A stretch of 64,000 nt of DNA from Methylotenera_A sp046594915 (lineage in GTDB: Bacteria; Pseudomonadota; Gammaproteobacteria; Burkholderiales; Methylophilaceae): NCBI GenBank assembly GCA_046594915.1, contig JBKJRC010000005.1, forward strand, positions 310,001-374,000, given 5' to 3'. A program made the position numbers and the translations under genes. Under the pieces are notes generated by a model. It was given only the letters and a program-made list of their open reading frames with translations. It did not search any database and was not told where the DNA came from. The stretch's first letter is position 1. Each line of letters opens with the position of its first letter. Of this stretch, positions 24,746-34,288 are shown one piece after another.

Positions 24746-26067
24746 AATTAACCCACTTTATCATGCAATTTTTTAAATTATTCTTGTTAAACCTGTTATG
24801 CGTTTCAAACCTGTCACTAGCCGCAGCCAATGCCATCGGCGTGGTCAAAATGGATCGCATTATCGCAATCGTGGATCAAAGTGTGATTACTGAGCAAGAA
24901 CTGGCAGATAGAATCAATACCGTTTCCTCGCAGCTGGAAAAACAAGGCACCACGTTACCCGCCAAACAAGTATTGGAAAAACAGATTTTAGAGCGATTGA
25001 TTGTAGACAGCCTACAACTGCAATTGGCTGCGCAAACCGGTATAAAAGTGGATGATTCGCAATTGGATAAAACCATTGAGCGTATTGCCAGCCAAAACAA
25101 AATGGATGTAGCGCAGTTTAAAACGGCACTGGAAAGCGATGGTTTAAGTATGCGCAAATTTCGGGAAGATATTCGCAATGAAATCACCATTGCGCGCCTG
25201 CGCGAACGCGAAGTAGATAATAAAATAACCGTATCTGATGGCGAAATTGATAACTTTTTAACCACGCAAGCCAATCGCGGTGAGGAGCAAGATGAATTTG
25301 AGATTTCTCATATCTTGATTCGCACACCAGAAGACAGCTCACCTGAAGATTTACAAAAAGCACGCGCTAAAATAGAGAATGTTTTAAAAGAACTGGCCAA
25401 TGGTCAAGATTTTGCACAAGTTTCTGCCAATTTTTCTGATACACCAAACGCATTAGAGGGCGGTCAACTGGGCTGGAAAAATAGTACACAAATGCCCGCT
25501 TTATTTTTAGAGGCGTTAAAAAGCATGCAGGTGGGCGAAATTTCAAAACCGCTACGCAGTCCTAACGGCTTTCATATTCTCAAACTTACCAACCGCCGTG
25601 GCGGTAGTTCTGCGTTGATAATTGAGCAAACTCACGCCAGACATATCCTGATTAAGCTGACCGAAGTCGTATCAGAAAAAGATGGCAAACAAAAAATGGA
25701 TACGATTAAAGAGCGCTTGGACAACGGCGTTAAATTTGAAGAATTGGCACGCCAGTATTCAGAAGATGGCAGCGCCAGCAGCGGTGGCGATTTGGGCTGG
25801 GTTAATCCTGGCGACACCGTTCCACAGTTTGAAAAAGCCATGAACGAACTCGGGCCTGGCGAAATCAGCGCGCCTGTGCAATCGCCTTTTGGCTGGCATA
25901 TCATTCAAGTATTAGAGCGCCGCAAGCAAGATATGAGCAAAGAAGCTGCCAGATTGAAAGCGCGCCAGGAAATCCGCGCGCGCAAATCAGAGGAAGCATA
26001 CCAGGATTGGATACGCGAATTGCGTGACCGCGCATTCGTGGAAATGCGCCTTGAAGATAAATTCTAG
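24742..26067 (+). CDS. surA: Periplasmic chaperone and peptidyl-prolyl isomerase SurA
   Basis: A 441-residue outer-membrane-protein chaperone. A signal peptide (about 1-29) is followed by the SurA N-domain (VDQSVITEQELADRINTV) and two parvulin domains, recognisable from FEISHILIRTPED and THARHILIKLTE starts and GGDLGW / GFHILK, GWHIIQVLE ends. The ATG overlaps the lptD stop as ATGA, indicating translational coupling; LptD is a SurA client in E. coli. Confidence 0.96.
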   Translation: MKLTHFIMQFFKLFLLNLLCVSNLSLAAANAIGVVKMDRIIAIVDQSVITEQELADRINTVSSQLEKQGTTLPAKQVLEKQILERLIVDSLQLQLAAQTGIKVDDSQLDKTIERIASQNKMDVAQFKTALESDGLSMRKFREDIRNEITIARLREREVDNKITVSDGEIDNFLTTQANRGEEQDEFEISHILIRTPEDSSPEDLQKARAKIENVLKELANGQDFAQVSANFSDTPNALEGGQLGWKNSTQMPALFLEALKSMQVGEISKPLRSPNGFHILKLTNRRGGSSALIIEQTHARHILIKLTEVVSEKDGKQKMDTIKERLDNGVKFEELARQYSEDGSASSGGDLGWVNPGDTVPQFEKAMNELGPGEISAPVQSPFGWHIIQVLERRKQDMSKEAARLKARQEIRARKSEEAYQDWIRELRDRAFVEMRLEDKF

Positions 26068-26155
26068 AAAAAATTCTAGAAAAAAACTAAAAAATAAACT
26101 TGAGTTAACACCAGTTTAATCGCCCAATTTTCAATGATTTAATTGCACAATTGCT

Positions 26156-27154
26156 TTGAATAATTTAATACCTCGAATTGCAATCACCTCTGGCGAACCC
26201 GCTGGCATTGGCCCCGATATTTGCGTATTGCTATCGCAATTAGACTTTGCTGCGGATATCACTATTATTGGTGATATTGAAGTGTTAACTAAGCGCGCAC
26301 AACAGCTTAATATAACCCTAGATATTAAGCCATATCAAATCAGCCAAACATCACAGCCGCATACTAAAAACCAATTAAAAGTACTGCATATTCCCACTGC
26401 TGCTGCGGTTAAAGCTGGCACGTTAAACCCTGCCAATAGCCAATATGTCATCAATACTTTAACTTGCGCACTAGATGGCACGCTTAGCAATGCGTTTGAT
26501 GCGATTGTCACTGCGCCCGTGCATAAAGGCGTTATTAACGATGCAGGAATTGCGTTTACAGGGCACACCGAATTTTTAGCCGATTACACCAACACACCAA
26601 AAGTCGTGATGATGCTAGTTGGCGGTGGCTTAAAGGTTGCACTTGCCACCATCCATTTAGCCTTAAAAGATGTACCGCTAGCCATTACCCAAATCAGTCT
26701 TGAAGCGACAATCCGTATTTTGCATCACGATTTAATTACCAAATTTGGCTTGACCAATCCGCGCATTCTGGTTGCTGGACTTAACCCACATGCGGGTGAA
26801 GATGGCTATTTAGGCCGCGAAGAAATTGAAACGATTAATCCCGTGTTGAATAAATTACGAACTGAAGGTATGCAACTTATTGGCGCGCTTCCAGCAGACA
26901 CTTTATTTGCAAAACACCACTTAAGTAAAGCAGATGCAGTGCTTGCTATGTACCACGACCAAGGCTTACCTGTGCTGAAACATGCCAGCTTTGGTGAGGG
27001 CGTTAATGTCACGCTAGGTTTACCCATTATCCGCACTTCAGTCGACCATGGCACGGCACTGGATTTGGCTGGCACGGGGATTATTGATATCGGCAGCATG
27101 TTAAGTGCAATTCAATTAGCCATTGAATTAGCAGGCCGTAGCTCTAAAAGGTAA
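26156..27154 (+). CDS. pdxA: 4-hydroxythreonine-4-phosphate dehydrogenase
   Basis: NAD-dependent enzyme of the DXP-dependent pyridoxal 5'-phosphate pathway, which draws on the DXP made by Dxs. The 332-residue protein begins RIAITSGEPAGIGPD and contains the metal-ligand motifs GHTEFLADY and MYHDQGLPVLKHASFGEGVNVTLGLP. No ATG is available near the N-terminus, so the start is a TTG at 26156, two residues upstream of family homology. It lies in the lptD-surA-pdxA-rsmA order common in proteobacteria. Confidence 0.94.
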   Translation: MNNLIPRIAITSGEPAGIGPDICVLLSQLDFAADITIIGDIEVLTKRAQQLNITLDIKPYQISQTSQPHTKNQLKVLHIPTAAAVKAGTLNPANSQYVINTLTCALDGTLSNAFDAIVTAPVHKGVINDAGIAFTGHTEFLADYTNTPKVVMMLVGGGLKVALATIHLALKDVPLAITQISLEATIRILHHDLITKFGLTNPRILVAGLNPHAGEDGYLGREEIETINPVLNKLRTEGMQLIGALPADTLFAKHHLSKADAVLAMYHDQGLPVLKHASFGEGVNVTLGLPIIRTSVDHGTALDLAGTGIIDIGSMLSAIQLAIELAGRSSKR

Positions 27155-27163
27155 GTCACATCC

Positions 27164-27955
27164 ATGAAACATGTTGCAAAAAAAAGATTCGGTCAAAATT
27201 TCTTAACTGACCAAGCGGTTATTAACAGTTTGATTGAAGCCATTAATCCACAAGACAATCAAATCATCGTAGAAATTGGGCCTGGGCTTGGCGCTTTAAC
27301 CAAACCACTTTTAGCAAAAATTGACCATTTAAACGTGATAGAAATTGACCGTGATATTGTGGCTTGGATGCAAACCGAATATGCAAAACCCACTTATGCA
27401 AAAAATACTCTAACTATCCATAATGTGGATGCGCTTAAATTCGACTTCTCCAGTTTAGCCAGCAATTTAAGAGTAACAGGCAATTTACCGTACAACATCT
27501 CTACACCTATTTTATTTCATTTGCTGAGTAATCTGCCGCATATCGCTGACATGCATTTTATGCTGCAAAAAGAAGTGGTTGAGCGCATGGTAGCGCAGCC
27601 TTCTACACCAGCATATGGGCGACTTTCGGTGATGTTGCAATATTATCTGGCGATGGAATATTTAATCACGGTGCCGCCACAAGCATTTGAGCCCGCACCA
27701 AAAGTGGAGTCTGCTTTTGTGCGTTGCGTGCCGCATGCAAAATTGCCGTTTGTTGCCAACGATACCGCCTTGTTTGCAAAAGTGGTGCTGGCGGCATTTG
27801 GTCAGCGGCGTAAAACCTTGCGCAACACGCTGAAAGGCTTACTAAATGATGCTGGCTTTAATGCATTGGGCATTAACCCACAATTGCGCGCCGAAAATCT
27901 AAGGGTTGCCGAATTTGTTAGCATCAGCAATTTTGTTGGCAATTCGCTTGTTTGA
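27164..27955 (+). CDS. rsmA: 16S rRNA dimethyladenosine transferase
   Basis: Also called KsgA. Dimethylates A1518 and A1519 of 16S rRNA late in 30S assembly. The 263-residue protein shows KKRFGQNFLTD at the N-terminus, the SAM loop EIGPGLGALT, the catalytic NLPYNIS and the C-terminal helical domain with FGQRRKTLRNTLKG. Starts nine bases after pdxA, so the two are co-transcribed. Confidence 0.96.
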   Translation: MKHVAKKRFGQNFLTDQAVINSLIEAINPQDNQIIVEIGPGLGALTKPLLAKIDHLNVIEIDRDIVAWMQTEYAKPTYAKNTLTIHNVDALKFDFSSLASNLRVTGNLPYNISTPILFHLLSNLPHIADMHFMLQKEVVERMVAQPSTPAYGRLSVMLQYYLAMEYLITVPPQAFEPAPKVESAFVRCVPHAKLPFVANDTALFAKVVLAAFGQRRKTLRNTLKGLLNDAGFNALGINPQLRAENLRVAEFVSISNFVGNSLV

Positions 27956-28004
27956 TATAATCTTTTATCCCCAAAACCCCTTAACTCAAAGCTAGAGAAA
28001 ACCC

Positions 28005-28661
28005 ATGCGAATCATCTTATTAGGCGCACCAGGCGCAGGCAAAGGCACCCAAGCCACCCACTTACGCGAAAAATTCAATATTCCGCAAATTTCCACTGGC
28101 GACATGCTGCGCGCCGCGGTAAAAGCGGGCACACCATTAGGGTTAGAAGCCAAAGCGTTTATGGATAGCGGCGGTTTGGTGCCAGATGCGGTGATTATCG
28201 GCCTAGTCAGCGAGCGCATCAAAGAAGCTGATTGCAAAAACGGCTTTTTATTCGACGGCTTTCCACGCACCATTCCGCAAGCCGAAGCCATGAAACAAGC
28301 CGGTGTTGGCATCGATTACGTCGTTGAAATTGATGTGCCAGACCAAGCCATCGTAGAACGCATGAGCGGCCGTCGTAGCCATCCTGCTTCTGGCCGCACG
28401 TATCATGTTACATTCAACCCACCAAAAGTGGCTGGCAAAGATGATGTAACGGGTGAAGATTTAGTACAGCGCGAAGATGACAAAGAAGAAGTCGTCAAAA
28501 ATCGCTTAAATGTGTATCACAACCAAACTAAGCCACTTGTTAAATATTATGTCGATTGGGCAAACAGCGGCTTACAAGGCGCGCCAAAGCATGTGTTTGT
28601 GAATGGTATTGGTGAGATGGAAACGATTAAGGAAAATATTTTCAGCCAGTTAAAAGTATAA
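28005..28661 (+). CDS. adk: Adenylate kinase
   Basis: Interconverts ATP, AMP and ADP. The 218-residue long-form enzyme has the P-loop GAPGAGKGTQA at residues 7-17, the AMP-binding TGDMLRAAV and FDGFPRT, and a LID (about 122-160) of the zinc-free type, RRSHPASGRTYHVTFNPP. A 270-base gap follows. It contains no supported gene or terminator. Confidence 0.97.
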   Translation: MRIILLGAPGAGKGTQATHLREKFNIPQISTGDMLRAAVKAGTPLGLEAKAFMDSGGLVPDAVIIGLVSERIKEADCKNGFLFDGFPRTIPQAEAMKQAGVGIDYVVEIDVPDQAIVERMSGRRSHPASGRTYHVTFNPPKVAGKDDVTGEDLVQREDDKEEVVKNRLNVYHNQTKPLVKYYVDWANSGLQGAPKHVFVNGIGEMETIKENIFSQLKV

Positions 28662-28931
28662 GAAGTAAACTTAGCCATAATATTGAATTCAATATACCAG
28701 ACCAAGACTTATTACCTTTGACACAATATTTAAAAAAGTCCTGTGGCGAGGATTTAGATATGCCTAAAAGACCTAAGTCTGTGTTAAATGTATTACTTCT
28801 ATGGTGTGCGTTTAAAATCAGTTCGACAGCAAGGCACTTCAAGATAACAAGAGAATAATAATTTCCAGTTCATCCGCATAACTTCTTTAAAAAATTAAAT
28901 TCTTTTTATTTCAATTTTATAATTGTTTTTA

Positions 28932-29426
28932 ATGAAGCCCATCACCCGCAGAGTTGTTCAAGCTCTGTTTTATGAAATCGGCACAATCGCACTCACCAGC
29001 CCGATTATTGGCTTTGCTTTTGATGCACCTGCTTCATCCGCACTGACTTTAGCGACCATTATATCAACCATTGCATTGGCATGGAATTATGTTTTCAATG
29101 CGATTTTTGAGCGTTGGGAATCGCGTCAAATCATTAAAGGTCTTTCCATTTGGCGGCGTTTGGCGCATGGCATTGTTTTTGAAGGTGGGCTGGTGTTGAT
29201 GTTGGTGCCGCTGATGGCATTTTGGTTAGACATTTCATTTATTGACGCTTTTATTGCAGAAATTGGTTTATTGCTGATGTTTTTTTTATGCCATCGCATT
29301 TACTTGGGCGTTCGACAAAATATTCGGCTTGCCAGAATCCGCTCTGCCATCGCATTAAATGAATCGGCAGAAATAGTTAACCCTATTTTTCGGGTGAAAA
29401 TAATGGTTAACTATTTTTACCTTTGA
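28932..29426 (+). CDS. PACE-family (AceI-like) proton-coupled efflux protein
   Basis: A 164-residue membrane protein with two tandem bacterial-transmembrane-pair domains: RRVVQALFYEIGTIALTSP to ALAWNYVFNAIFERWE, then RRLAHGIVFEGGLVLMLVPL to FLCHRIYLGV, giving four helices. The Glu in QALFYEIGT corresponds to the proton-coupling Glu15 of AceI. Family members export chlorhexidine, acriflavine or polyamines; the substrate here is unknown. A TTG at 28923 is possible; the ATG at 28932 is preferred. The last 18 or so codons are built from a 46-nt palindrome, so the C-terminus beyond about residue 146 may not be original. Confidence 0.85.
   Translation: MKPITRRVVQALFYEIGTIALTSPIIGFAFDAPASSALTLATIISTIALAWNYVFNAIFERWESRQIIKGLSIWRRLAHGIVFEGGLVLMLVPLMAFWLDISFIDAFIAEIGLLLMFFLCHRIYLGVRQNIRLARIRSAIALNESAEIVNPIFRVKIMVNYFYL
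29371..29416. repeat. 46-nt palindrome inside the 3' end of the PACE gene
   Basis: Perfect 12-bp outer arms, AAATAGTTAACC (29371-29382) and GGTTAACTATTT (29405-29416), enclose inner arms TATTTT (29384-29389) / AAAATA (29397-29402) around a short loop. It overlaps the coding sequence and ends ten bases before the stop. With T-rich sequence after it, it may act as a terminator, or it may be an inserted palindromic repeat. Confidence 0.75.
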
Positions 29427-29543
29427 TGTGAATCGGGCAACAATTTTGATGGATTTAGGACTAAAATTTAGCTAACAGCTTTTTAAACGAAAAAGATTGA
29501 GCAAAGAATTTTTTAATCATTCATATCAATAAGGACAAATAAT

Positions 29544-30029
29544 ATGAAAGTTCGCGCATTAGTTTTATTGGGAGTTTTGGGGTTATTTTTAGTATTTATG
29601 CTGCTCAATTGGACCACTATTTTGGCGCCAACCACGCTTAATTTAGGCATCACGGAAGTGAATGCGCCGCTTGGTTTAGTGATGCTGGCAATGATTGCGC
29701 TATTGACGGCATTATTTCTTATTTTTATCGTTTATCTGCAAACATCGGTTTTATTTGAAGCGCGTCGCCATGCCAAAGAATTACAAACGAATCGCGAATT
29801 AGCCGATAAAGCCGAAGCATCACGCTTTACCGAATTGCGCCAATTTATGGATGCTGAAATTCAAAAACAGGCAACCCTTCAAGCAGAATCTAAATCTGCA
29901 TTACTAACCAAATTAGATGTGTTAAATGCGGATATTCACCGCGCGATTGATATTTCGGGCAATTCACTTTCAGCGTATATTGGCGAATTGGAAGACAGGC
30001 TTGAAACTAAGTTTCCCACTCAAAAATAA
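29544..30029 (+). CDS. Small membrane protein with two helices and a coiled coil
   Basis: A 161-residue protein of unknown function. Two hydrophobic helices lie at about residues 5-25 and 42-68, in a layout like LapA/DUF1049 proteins. A long charged helix (about 72-130, rich in Ala, Glu, Lys, Arg) follows and is probably a cytoplasmic coiled coil. A ribosome-binding site (AAGGA) precedes the ATG. It stands alone between the PACE gene and leuS, with a terminator-like hairpin after it. No catalytic motif is visible. Confidence 0.7.
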   Translation: MKVRALVLLGVLGLFLVFMLLNWTTILAPTTLNLGITEVNAPLGLVMLAMIALLTALFLIFIVYLQTSVLFEARRHAKELQTNRELADKAEASRFTELRQFMDAEIQKQATLQAESKSALLTKLDVLNADIHRAIDISGNSLSAYIGELEDRLETKFPTQK

Positions 30030-30044
30030 TCTTCATGTTCAATG

Positions 30045-30080
30045 AATTGGCCAATTAACTCTGTTAATCGGCCAATTTTC
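30045..30080. terminator. Terminator-like hairpin after the coiled-coil membrane protein
   Basis: The stem AATTGGCCAATTAA (30045-30058) / TTAATCGGCCAATT (30064-30077) has one mismatch and a 5-nt loop, and is followed by T-rich sequence. Confidence 0.65.
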
Positions 30081-30253
30081 TTAACATTTTAATCGCTCAA
30101 TTTAAGCATACATTTAACTAGGCAAAATTTATGCGAATTTGAGGGTTAAGTCTTACATTTACCGCACGCATCAAGCGCATGCTGACAATGCCAAAGCGCA
30201 TGCCTTCAAGTATAATTTCGGAATTCATTATTCCCATTCAAGATAAACAGATC

Positions 30254-32692
30254 ATGCAACAGCAGTACCCTTTCAAAGAAATCGAACAAGCCGCGCAAGC
30301 CTATTGGGAAGCCAATCAAACGTTTGCCGCATCTGAAACATCCGATAAGCCCAAATATTATTGTCTCTCCATGTTTCCCTATCCGTCTGGTCGTTTGCAT
30401 ATGGGGCATGTGCGCAACTACACCATTGGCGACGTATTAAGCCGTTTTCATAAAATGAAAGGCTTTAACGTGATGCAGCCCATGGGTTGGGATGCGTTTG
30501 GTTTACCTGCAGAAAATGCCGCGATTAAAAACAATACGGCGCCTGCCAAATGGACCTATGAAAATATAGAGCATATGAAAACCCAGTTGAAACAATTGGG
30601 TTTAGGTGTGGATTGGAACCGCGAGATTGCGACCTGCAAGCCAGAATACTACCAATGGGAACAATGGCTTTTTACCGAATTATTTAAAAAAGGTTTAATT
30701 TACAAAAAGACTTCTACGGTCAATTGGGATCCAGTTGATGGAACGGTTTTAGCCAATGAGCAAGTAATCGACGGCCGCGGCTGGCGTAGCGGCGCACTAG
30801 TCGAAAAGCGCGATATTCCGCAATACTTTATGAAAATCACCGCCTATGCCGAAGAGTTGTTAAACGATTTAGATAAATTGGATGGCTGGCCAGAACAGGT
30901 TAAAACCATGCAGCGTAATTGGATTGGCAAAAGCTACGGTTGCGAAGTGGAGTTTACGATTGTCAACGAAAGCGGTACATTAAAAGTATATACCACTCGC
31001 CCAGATACCTTGATGGGTGCGACTTACGTGGCTGTTGCAGCAGAACATGCATTGGCGATTTTAGCCGCACAAACTAATCCTGCATTGGCTGAATTTATCG
31101 CTGAATGCAAACGCGGTAGCGTGGCAGAAGCCGATGTCGCCACGGCTGAGAAAAAAGGCATGGATACCGGCTTGCTTGTGTCGCATCCGTTAAATGGCGA
31201 GCAACTGCCAGTTTGGGTAGCGAATTATGTATTGGCTAGCTATGGCGAAGGCGCTGTAATGGCGGTGCCAGCGCATGATGAGCGCGATTTTGAGTTTGCG
31301 AATAAATACGGTTTGCCGATTAAAGCCGTTATTAAACAATCTGATAATGATGTTTTGCCAATGACAGAGCATGGTGTTTTATTTAATTCTAGTGAATTTA
31401 ACGGGTTAAGTTTCGAGCAATCTACAGATGCCATTTCATCAGCACTTAACGCTAAAAATCTAGGCAAAAAACGCACCCACTTCCGCCTTCGCGACTGGGG
31501 AATTTCTCGCCAACGTTATTGGGGCTGCCCAATTCCCATTATTCATTGCGAAAAATGTGGCGAAGTACCAGTTCCAGTTGAGCTATTACCTGTGGTGTTG
31601 CCAGAAGATGTGGTGATGGATGGCGTTGGCTCACCGATTAAAAAAGACCCAAAATTTTACGAGACGACTTGCCCGACTTGCGGCGGCAATGCCACGCGCG
31701 AAACCGATACGCTAGATACATTTTTTGAATCATCGTGGTATTTTGCGCGTTACGCCAGCTTTGATGCGGACAAAATGTGTGACGAGCGCGCGAATTATTG
31801 GTTACCAGTAGACCAATATGTGGGCGGGATTGAGCATGCGATTTTGCATTTGCTGTATGCACGATTCTTTAATAAATTAATGCGCGATGTTGGCTTGATT
31901 AACAACGATGAGCCATTTACCAACTTATTAACGCAAGGCATGGTGTTAAAAGATGGCACTAAAATGAGTAAATCCAAAGGCAATACGGTTGATCCGCAAG
32001 CGTTAATTAACCAATATGGCGCCGATACAGCGCGTTTATTTATGATGTTTGCCGCGCCGCCTGAGCAAAGTCTGGAATGGGCGGATAGTGGTGTTGAAGG
32101 TGCAAATCGCTTTTTACGCAGACTATGGAAAGCGGTTTATGCGCATGTTGAATTAGGTGAGATTGCCGCTTACATATCGCGCGATTTAAGCGCAGAGCTT
32201 AAAGCCATTCGCTTGCAATTGCATTTAACGATTGAAAAAGTAACCGATGATTATGGCCGCCGCCATAGTTTTAATACTGCGATTTCATCGGTGATGGAAT
32301 TGATGAATGCGCTGGCAAAAATTGAAGCGACTGATGCGTTAACTAGAAGCGTACGGCAGGAGGTTTTACAGAATGTGGCGTTATTATTATCGCCAATCGT
32401 GCCGCATATTTGCCAAGCTTTATGGGCAGAACTAAAGCCTGACAGCCATATCCTGCAAGCTGGCTGGCCGACTGCTGACAAAGCCGCCCTGGTACAAGAT
32501 GAAGTGGAGCTGGTGTTGCAAGTAAACGGAAAGTTGCGCGGCAGTATGATTGTGTCTCGTCAAATGACTCAAAATGCAATTGAACAATTAGCCATTATGC
32601 AAGCTTGTATTACAAAGTTTTTGGTGGATGGTCAAACTGTGCGTAAAATCATCGTTGTGCCGAATAAACTGGTGAATGTGGTGATTGGATAA
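30254..32692 (+). CDS. leuS: Leucyl-tRNA synthetase
   Basis: Charges tRNA-Leu. The 812-residue class I synthetase has the HIGH-type motif PYPSGRLHMGHVRNYTIGD near residue 42, a CP1 editing domain (about 220-415), a Cys pair insert (CEKCGEVPVP and CPTCGGN) and KMSKSKGNTVDP near residue 571. The frame is open from 30179, but homology starts at MQQQYPFKEIEQAAQAYW, so the ATG at 30254 is used. lptE and holA follow closely, a widespread order. Confidence 0.96.
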   Translation: MQQQYPFKEIEQAAQAYWEANQTFAASETSDKPKYYCLSMFPYPSGRLHMGHVRNYTIGDVLSRFHKMKGFNVMQPMGWDAFGLPAENAAIKNNTAPAKWTYENIEHMKTQLKQLGLGVDWNREIATCKPEYYQWEQWLFTELFKKGLIYKKTSTVNWDPVDGTVLANEQVIDGRGWRSGALVEKRDIPQYFMKITAYAEELLNDLDKLDGWPEQVKTMQRNWIGKSYGCEVEFTIVNESGTLKVYTTRPDTLMGATYVAVAAEHALAILAAQTNPALAEFIAECKRGSVAEADVATAEKKGMDTGLLVSHPLNGEQLPVWVANYVLASYGEGAVMAVPAHDERDFEFANKYGLPIKAVIKQSDNDVLPMTEHGVLFNSSEFNGLSFEQSTDAISSALNAKNLGKKRTHFRLRDWGISRQRYWGCPIPIIHCEKCGEVPVPVELLPVVLPEDVVMDGVGSPIKKDPKFYETTCPTCGGNATRETDTLDTFFESSWYFARYASFDADKMCDERANYWLPVDQYVGGIEHAILHLLYARFFNKLMRDVGLINNDEPFTNLLTQGMVLKDGTKMSKSKGNTVDPQALINQYGADTARLFMMFAAPPEQSLEWADSGVEGANRFLRRLWKAVYAHVELGEIAAYISRDLSAELKAIRLQLHLTIEKVTDDYGRRHSFNTAISSVMELMNALAKIEATDALTRSVRQEVLQNVALLLSPIVPHICQALWAELKPDSHILQAGWPTADKAALVQDEVELVLQVNGKLRGSMIVSRQMTQNAIEQLAIMQACITKFLVDGQTVRKIIVVPNKLVNVVIG

Positions 32693-32695
32693 ACC

Positions 32696-33196
32696 TTGAA
32701 TCTATTAAACGTTAACTCAACGCTGCGTACGCTATTTTACGTATGTTTACTTGCTGGCCTGACCAGTTGCGGATTTCAATTACGTGGCGCTGCCAGCCTT
32801 GCTTTCAATAGTATATTTATTCAAGGCAGCACGTTAACCATCTCAAAAAATCTAGTTAAATCACTTAAAACCAATGGCATTGAAGTATTAAATACTGACG
32901 AAAATGCCGATGTTTTGCTGGAGTTATTGGGCGAAGAAAGCGAAAAACGCATTCTTTCTTTAAGTGGCCGAGGTTTGGTCAACGAGTTTGAATTGTATTA
33001 TCGTGTGCATTATCGCACCAGAGAAGCTGGTGCAGCGCTTTGGAGCCCGGTGCAAACCATTGAATCTCGGCGCGATTTTTCGTATAGCGATGCAAACTTG
33101 TTGGCTAAACAAGGTGAAGAGAAACAGTTAAATGAGAATATGCAGGCGGATGTATTAAGCAATTTAATACGCCGCTTATCTAAGCTTAAAAAATAA
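32696..33196 (+). CDS. lptE: LPS-assembly lipoprotein LptE
   Basis: A 166-residue outer-membrane lipoprotein that plugs LptD. The signal peptide ends in the lipobox LTSC (Cys at about residue 25), followed by GFQLRGAA, the typical LptE start. A TTG start at 32696, three bases after the leuS stop, is used because no ATG is available before the signal peptide. It lies between leuS and holA as in most proteobacteria; its partner lptD is about 8 kb upstream. Confidence 0.92.
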   Translation: MNLLNVNSTLRTLFYVCLLAGLTSCGFQLRGAASLAFNSIFIQGSTLTISKNLVKSLKTNGIEVLNTDENADVLLELLGEESEKRILSLSGRGLVNEFELYYRVHYRTREAGAALWSPVQTIESRRDFSYSDANLLAKQGEEKQLNENMQADVLSNLIRRLSKLKK

Positions 33197-33208
33197 CCCT
33201 AACAAAAC

Positions 33209-34222
33209 ATGCAGTTAGATTCAAATCAACTGAAACCACATCTGGCTAAAACCCTGGCTCCATTATATGTGTTGGTGGGCGATGAGCCGCTGGCGTTAAG
33301 TGAATGTTTGGATGCCATTCGTTTTGCGGCGCGTAAAGCTGGTGCCGATGAGCGTAACAGTTATATGGTAGAACGCAATTTTAACTGGCAACAAATCCAG
33401 CAATTTGCACAGGCATTATCGCTATTTTCCAGCGCGCGCATTTTAGAAATACATATTCCAAATGGCAAGCCAGGCTTAGATGGCGGCAAGGCATTAATTG
33501 AATTGTGTGCTAACTTAATACCCGATACCACAACCATTATTGTGTTGCCAGCGCTTGAGCGTGATGCTAAAAATAGTGCCTGGTTTGCTGCACTGCAAAA
33601 AGCTGCTGTGGTGATTGATTTAAAAGAAATTTTGCCCAGTCACTTACCACAATGGCTTGCAGCCAGATTAGCATTGCAAAATCAAAGTACAGACGAAACT
33701 TCGTTAAGCTTTATTGCACATCAGGTTGAAGGCAATTTACTGGCGGCTCATCAAGAAATTCAAAAGCTGGCCTTGCTGTATCCAACGGGTGAAATCAGTC
33801 ATGAAGCGGTGCGCGAAGCCGTGCTTAATGTGTCGCGCTTTGATGCTTTTCAGCTGGGAGATGCAGTATTAGCGGGCGATACTGCACGTGTCAGCGCTAT
33901 TTTGCAGGGCTTACAGGATGAAGGTGAAAATGCAGTTGCGGTGATGAATCCGCTGATGTGGGTATTGCGACCATTACTGCGCATCAAGCAAGCAGAATCG
34001 CGTAAGGAAAGCATCACGACAGCCATGACCAATGCACGGATTTATGGTGACAGGCAAAATCTAGTGAAACGCGCATTGAGTCGATTCAGTTTGCGACAGC
34101 TTGAAGCCGCATTGCAAAAACTGTGCGATATTGATAAAACCGCTAAAGGCATGATGCAAGGTGATGCTTGGCTGGAATTATCTAGATTAAGTTTTGGCCT
34201 TGCCAAAGTGCGTGGTCGTTAA
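33209..34222 (+). CDS. holA: DNA polymerase III subunit delta
   Basis: The clamp-loader wrench subunit that opens the beta ring. The 337-residue protein has the family features YVLVGDEPLALSECLDAIR at the N-terminus, an AAA-like domain without a functional P-loop, EGNLLAAHQEIQKLALLYP in the middle, and the C-terminal collar domain ending DIDKTAKGMMQGDAWLELSRLSF. It begins 12 bases after lptE, in the leuS-lptE-holA operon. Confidence 0.95.
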   Translation: MQLDSNQLKPHLAKTLAPLYVLVGDEPLALSECLDAIRFAARKAGADERNSYMVERNFNWQQIQQFAQALSLFSSARILEIHIPNGKPGLDGGKALIELCANLIPDTTTIIVLPALERDAKNSAWFAALQKAAVVIDLKEILPSHLPQWLAARLALQNQSTDETSLSFIAHQVEGNLLAAHQEIQKLALLYPTGEISHEAVREAVLNVSRFDAFQLGDAVLAGDTARVSAILQGLQDEGENAVAVMNPLMWVLRPLLRIKQAESRKESITTAMTNARIYGDRQNLVKRALSRFSLRQLEAALQKLCDIDKTAKGMMQGDAWLELSRLSFGLAKVRGR

Positions 34223-34288
34223 TCCAGTAGGCTCGATTAATTGCGCTATCAGCCAGATCACTAGTGCAGAATCTGGCAAAAACGTATA

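Noticed and set aside
28633..28858. Open frame after adk ending FKISSTARHFKITRE
   Set aside because: It has no start codon before an internal ATG, no ribosome-binding site and no family resemblance I recognise. It may be a decayed fragment, but I cannot support it as a gene.
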